Below, piece after piece: positions 61,657 to 64,000 of a stretch of DNA of 64,000 nucleotides (positions within the stretch are counted from its first letter, which is position 1; every line of letters begins with the position of its first letter). The DNA is from Sphingobium sp. EM0848. Lineage in GTDB: Bacteria > Pseudomonadota > Alphaproteobacteria > Sphingomonadales > Sphingomonadaceae. Where the stretch lies: assembly GCF_013375555.1 (NCBI RefSeq), contig NZ_JABXWB010000005.1:1700001-1764000 (forward strand). The letters run 5' to 3'. The notes under the pieces were generated by a model, which did not search any database, was not told the origin of the DNA, and saw only the letters and a list, made by a program, of their open reading frames with translations. The translations under genes were made by a program, and so were the position numbers.

Positions 61657-62874
61657 TCAGATGAAGGTGAAGGCCGGCGACTCGCCGAGCATCGTCCCGA
61701 CCACATCGCTGGTGCGATTGGCGGGGTCGTTGGCGACGTGCGCGCGGGCGGCGTGCAGGTCGAGCCAGGGTTGGAGGATCGGGCTGGACATATAGACCGC
61801 CCGGCCGCCCAGCAGCTTCACCATATCGTCGACAAGATCCGCCAGACGGCGCACAACGCTGGCCGACTGATAGGCGAAGAGCGCGCGCCGTTCCATCGGG
61901 ATCGCTTCATTGCGCTCCGCATAATCCATCAGTTCGTTGAAGGTCGTGCGATGCGTGAGGTCCATTTCGCTGGTTTCCGCGATCGCGCGGGCAATGGCGG
62001 CGTGCAGGTTCGGGTCTGCCTTCGACGCCTTGCCGGTATTGGTCGACACGCGGCTCTGCATGATCTCGATCGCGGCGTTGATCGCGTTCCGCGCGCCGCC
62101 GAAGGCTGCGGACGACACCGAGCGGGTGAACAGCTGCGCCCAGGGCATGCGATAGAGTGGGCCGGTATTGGCTTCCTGCCCCGGATTCTTGCAGGCAAAA
62201 CCATCAGCGGCGCGATGGGTGCGATGTTCGGGGACGAACACGCGCTCGACGAGGATGTCGAAGCTGCCGGTGCCCTGAAGGCCGAAAACGTCCCACGTCC
62301 CTTCGATCACCTGATAGTCGGAGCGGGGAAGCAGGAAGGTGCGCATGTCGGGCGGACCGCCATCGGTGTCGAAGTTGATCGCACCCAGCAATACCCAGCC
62401 GCAATGGGTCGATCCGGAGGAGAAGCCCCAGCGCCCGGACAGGTAGAATCCGCCCTCAACCTTCTCCACCTTGCCGACCGGCTGATAGGTGGACGACACC
62501 AGCATGTCGGGATTATCGCCCCAGACTTCCTTCTGCGCCTCGTCATGGAACAGCGCCAGCTCATAGGGATGACAGCCCAGCACGCCGTAGATCCAGCCGG
62601 TGGACATGCAGCCTTCCGCCAAAGCCTTCTGTACTTCGAAGAAGACATTGGGATGCATTTCATAGCCGCCGTAGCGCTTAGGCTGCAGAATGCGGAAGAA
62701 ACCCGCCTCCTTCATTTCCTCCACGCTTTCCTTGGGCACGTCATGACCCAGGGTGCAGGCCCGCGCCCGTTCGCGCAGGATGGGAATCATGGCCTTCGCC
62801 TTTGCGATCAGGCTTTCAGCTGACGGCACCCCTGCATCCGCCTCGCCGGACGGTCTTGCTATTGCCCCGGTCAT
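61657..62874 (-). CDS. HsaA-like flavin-dependent monooxygenase (acyl-CoA-dehydrogenase fold, group D)
   Basis: 405 residues, acyl-CoA dehydrogenase fold but with the two-component hydroxylase pattern: FFRILQPKRYGGYE, CMSTGWIYGVLGCHPYELAL, SGRWGFSSGSTHCGWVLLGA, DTWDVFGLQGTGS-like GTWDVFGLQGTGSFD, and no catalytic glutamate of dehydrogenases. These enzymes ortho-hydroxylate a phenol using reduced flavin, e.g. 3-HSA in steroid breakdown. ATG 62874 follows GGAGAAG; the TTG start is less likely. First gene of the operon ending at 55714. Steroid, or another phenolic, cannot be decided. Confidence 0.88.
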   Translation of the reverse strand: MTGAIARPSGEADAGVPSAESLIAKAKAMIPILRERARACTLGHDVPKESVEEMKEAGFFRILQPKRYGGYEMHPNVFFEVQKALAEGCMSTGWIYGVLGCHPYELALFHDEAQKEVWGDNPDMLVSSTYQPVGKVEKVEGGFYLSGRWGFSSGSTHCGWVLLGAINFDTDGGPPDMRTFLLPRSDYQVIEGTWDVFGLQGTGSFDILVERVFVPEHRTHRAADGFACKNPGQEANTGPLYRMPWAQLFTRSVSSAAFGGARNAINAAIEIMQSRVSTNTGKASKADPNLHAAIARAIAETSEMDLTHRTTFNELMDYAERNEAIPMERRALFAYQSASVVRRLADLVDDMVKLLGGRAVYMSSPILQPWLDLHAARAHVANDPANRTSDVVGTMLGESPAFTFI

Positions 62875-62912
62875 TATCTTCTCCAATTCGGACGACTCAT
62901 GTAAAATTCGCT

Positions 62913-62954
62913 ATATGCGTAGCCGATATAATTTGTTATTACGCAAACTGTCAA
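62913..62954 (-). promoter_or_regulatory. Promoter and operator pair of the HsaA-headed operon
   Basis: On the minus strand: TTGACA (62949-62954), 17-base spacer, TTATAT (62926-62931). The spacer contains TTTGCGTAA (complement of 62939-62947) and the copy CTACGCATAT (complement of 62913-62922) lies just after the -10. The two sites are inverted relative to each other, as at the TonB receptor promoter, where CTACGCATAT also occurs. Confidence 0.6.
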
Positions 62955-63022
62955 GGCAAAGAGGGCTTGCGCATTTTGCTCGATGCTTATAGGCCGATCT
63001 GGAACGAATTGCCATAAGCGCG

Positions 63023-63090
63023 TTACGCAAAGCATATCGAAGCATCATATTCATGGAATGGGATGCATGGTATCGATAGGAATTGCGTAA
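63023..63090 (+). promoter_or_regulatory. Inverted TTACGCAA...TTGCGTAA pair before the extradiol dioxygenase
   Basis: TTACGCAA (63023-63030) and TTGCGTAA (63083-63090) form a perfect inverted pair 52 bases apart, the second ending 78 bases before the dioxygenase start. With the two copies on the other side this divergent 294-base gap carries four sites. No clear sigma-70 hexamers are visible for the plus strand. Confidence 0.55.
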
Positions 63091-63168
63091 GATGAGAAGC
63101 TTCTGGCAGCGACATCGGATTTCAAGGCTTATGCCGAGAACAAAGGACGAGAGGGCGAGGCGGCAGAA

Positions 63169-64000
63169 ATGGCAGTGATTTCGCTAGGCTATGTAATCGT
63201 GGAGACGCAGGATCTGGCGTCGTGGCAGGATTTTGCCTGCAATATCGCGGGGCTGATGGCTGCCCCTTCAGCACGGGAGGATGTGGCGCTGTTCCGCATG
63301 GACGATCGCCCCTATCGCCTGTGGGTGCAGAAGGGTGAACGCAATGCGTTCGTCGCACCGGGCTGGGAATGCGCGGATCGCGACTCCTTCGAATCAGTCA
63401 TTGCGAAACTCGAATCGGCAGGCCGTCCGGTGGAACGCGCTGGCGTCATGGAGGCCCGCGCGCGGCAGGTCTATGAACTGGCGCGCTCGTCGGACCCGGC
63501 GGGCAATCCGATGGAGGTCTTCTACGGCCGCTTTGTCGACTACGCCCCTTTCATTTCGCCCGCGGGCGTCAGCCGCTTCGTCACCGGAGACAATGGCGAC
63601 ATGGGCTTGGGCCATGTCGTGCTGACAGCACCCAATTTCGAAGAGGCCCACGCCTTCTACAAGGATGTCATGGGGTTCGGCGACACCGACCTTGGCCGTT
63701 TCTACCTGATGGGAGGCGGCCCGGACGATCCCGGTGTCGGTTTCGCCTTCCTCCACTGCAACGGACGGCATCACAGCCTTGCCCTCGGCCAGTTGCCCGA
63801 AAGCCCCAATGGCGCGGTGCACATGATGCTGGAAGTGGGTAGTCTGGAAGATGTCGGCCGTGCCTATGACCGCGTGCTCAAGAGCAAGGGGAAAGTGCCG
63901 CTTTCCGCGACGCTGGGACGTCATGTCAACGACAAGATGACGTCCTTCTACATGCAGACACCGAGCGGTTTCGACATTGAATATGGCTGGAACGGGTTGG
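63169..64000 (+). CDS. Extradiol ring-cleavage dioxygenase, two-domain VOC type (3' end outside window)
   Basis: 277 residues to the window edge, start ATG 63169. Type I extradiol fold with duplicated VOC domains. Iron ligands are visible at H149 (GLGHVVL), H218 (GAVHMMLEV) and E271 (FDIEYGWNG); HH in CNGRHHSLAL corresponds to the active-site histidine region. Similar in layout to BphC/HsaC, which cleave 2,3-dihydroxybiphenyl or 3,4-dihydroxy-9,10-secosteroids next to the hydroxyls. Divergent from the operon encoding the hydroxylase and hydrolase that act before and after it. About 20-30 residues are missing. Confidence 0.9.
   Translation, partial: MAVISLGYVIVETQDLASWQDFACNIAGLMAAPSAREDVALFRMDDRPYRLWVQKGERNAFVAPGWECADRDSFESVIAKLESAGRPVERAGVMEARARQVYELARSSDPAGNPMEVFYGRFVDYAPFISPAGVSRFVTGDNGDMGLGHVVLTAPNFEEAHAFYKDVMGFGDTDLGRFYLMGGGPDDPGVGFAFLHCNGRHHSLALGQLPESPNGAVHMMLEVGSLEDVGRAYDRVLKSKGKVPLSATLGRHVNDKMTSFYMQTPSGFDIEYGWNGL

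Noticed and set aside
1..64000. CRISPR arrays, tRNA, rRNA or complete transposase genes
   Set aside because: No regularly spaced direct repeats, no cloverleaf or rRNA-like sequence and no transposase or integrase motif were seen; the only mobile signals are the miniature elements.

Overview
The window is a GC-rich stretch from what is most likely an alphaproteobacterium of the Sphingomonadaceae (Sphingobium, Novosphingobium or Sphingomonas type). The evidence is three TonB-dependent receptors, a FecI/FecR surface-signalling pair, and many dehydrogenase, oxygenase and meta-cleavage genes packed into overlapping operons. There is no rRNA, tRNA or CRISPR array that I can see. The dominant theme is aromatic, alicyclic or isoprenoid catabolism; the growth substrate cannot be read from sequence alone.

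Layout. 1-10 kb: a 5'-truncated Old Yellow Enzyme-type reductase and a luciferase-like monooxygenase (+), then a tightly coupled minus-strand operon (quinone-oxidoreductase-like MDR, FadJ-like fusion, ACAD10/11-type acyl-CoA dehydrogenase, aminoglycoside-phosphotransferase-fold kinase, epoxide-hydrolase-like enzyme, TIM-barrel protein). The kinase plus dehydrogenase pair is the gene combination used elsewhere to process 4-hydroxyacyl-CoA. 10-15 kb: an SRPBCC protein, a TonB receptor, a TIM-barrel protein and an SDR. 15.4-22.5 kb: an eight-gene plus-strand operon (zinc MDR, sulfotransferase, DUF1214 protein, VOC protein, TIM-barrel protein, Gfo/Idh/MocA oxidoreductase, SDR, lipocalin-like protein) of no described pathway known to me. 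22.5-26 kb: two miniature inverted-repeat elements, a SnoaL-like protein, an SDR, an MFS transporter and its probable TetR regulator.

26-31 kb is a glycoconjugate or envelope block (two GT4 glycosyltransferases, a flippase-like membrane protein, a DUF2141 protein, a polysaccharide-deacetylase-fold protein), followed by a secreted endonuclease/exonuclease/phosphatase-fold enzyme. 32-41 kb holds a second TonB receptor behind an AT-rich leader, a two-component system, and a FecI-FecR-STN/TonB receptor operon. 41-48.5 kb holds two SDRs with a novel protein, an EF-G-like GTPase, an FNR-type regulator facing hemN, and a LysR regulator.

48.6-64 kb carries two complete copies of the lower meta-cleavage module (2-hydroxypentadienoate hydratase, acylating acetaldehyde dehydrogenase, 4-hydroxy-2-oxovalerate aldolase). 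The first faces an IclR regulator. The second is in an operon headed by an HsaA-type flavin monooxygenase, a C-C bond hydrolase and a flavin reductase, divergent from an extradiol dioxygenase cut by the window end. Together these encode hydroxylation of a phenol, ring cleavage, hydrolysis, and conversion of the C5 fragment to pyruvate and acetyl-CoA.

Non-coding findings: a TTGCGT(A/C)A / T(G/T)ACGCAA motif recurs, often as inverted pairs, upstream of six or seven catabolic transcription units, suggesting one regulon. Two nearly identical 105-bp miniature elements lie in opposite orientation about 6.7 kb apart. One interrupts an etfA-like gene at a TA dinucleotide in such a way that removing it restores the reading frame. 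The other supplies the stop codon of a TRIC-family gene.
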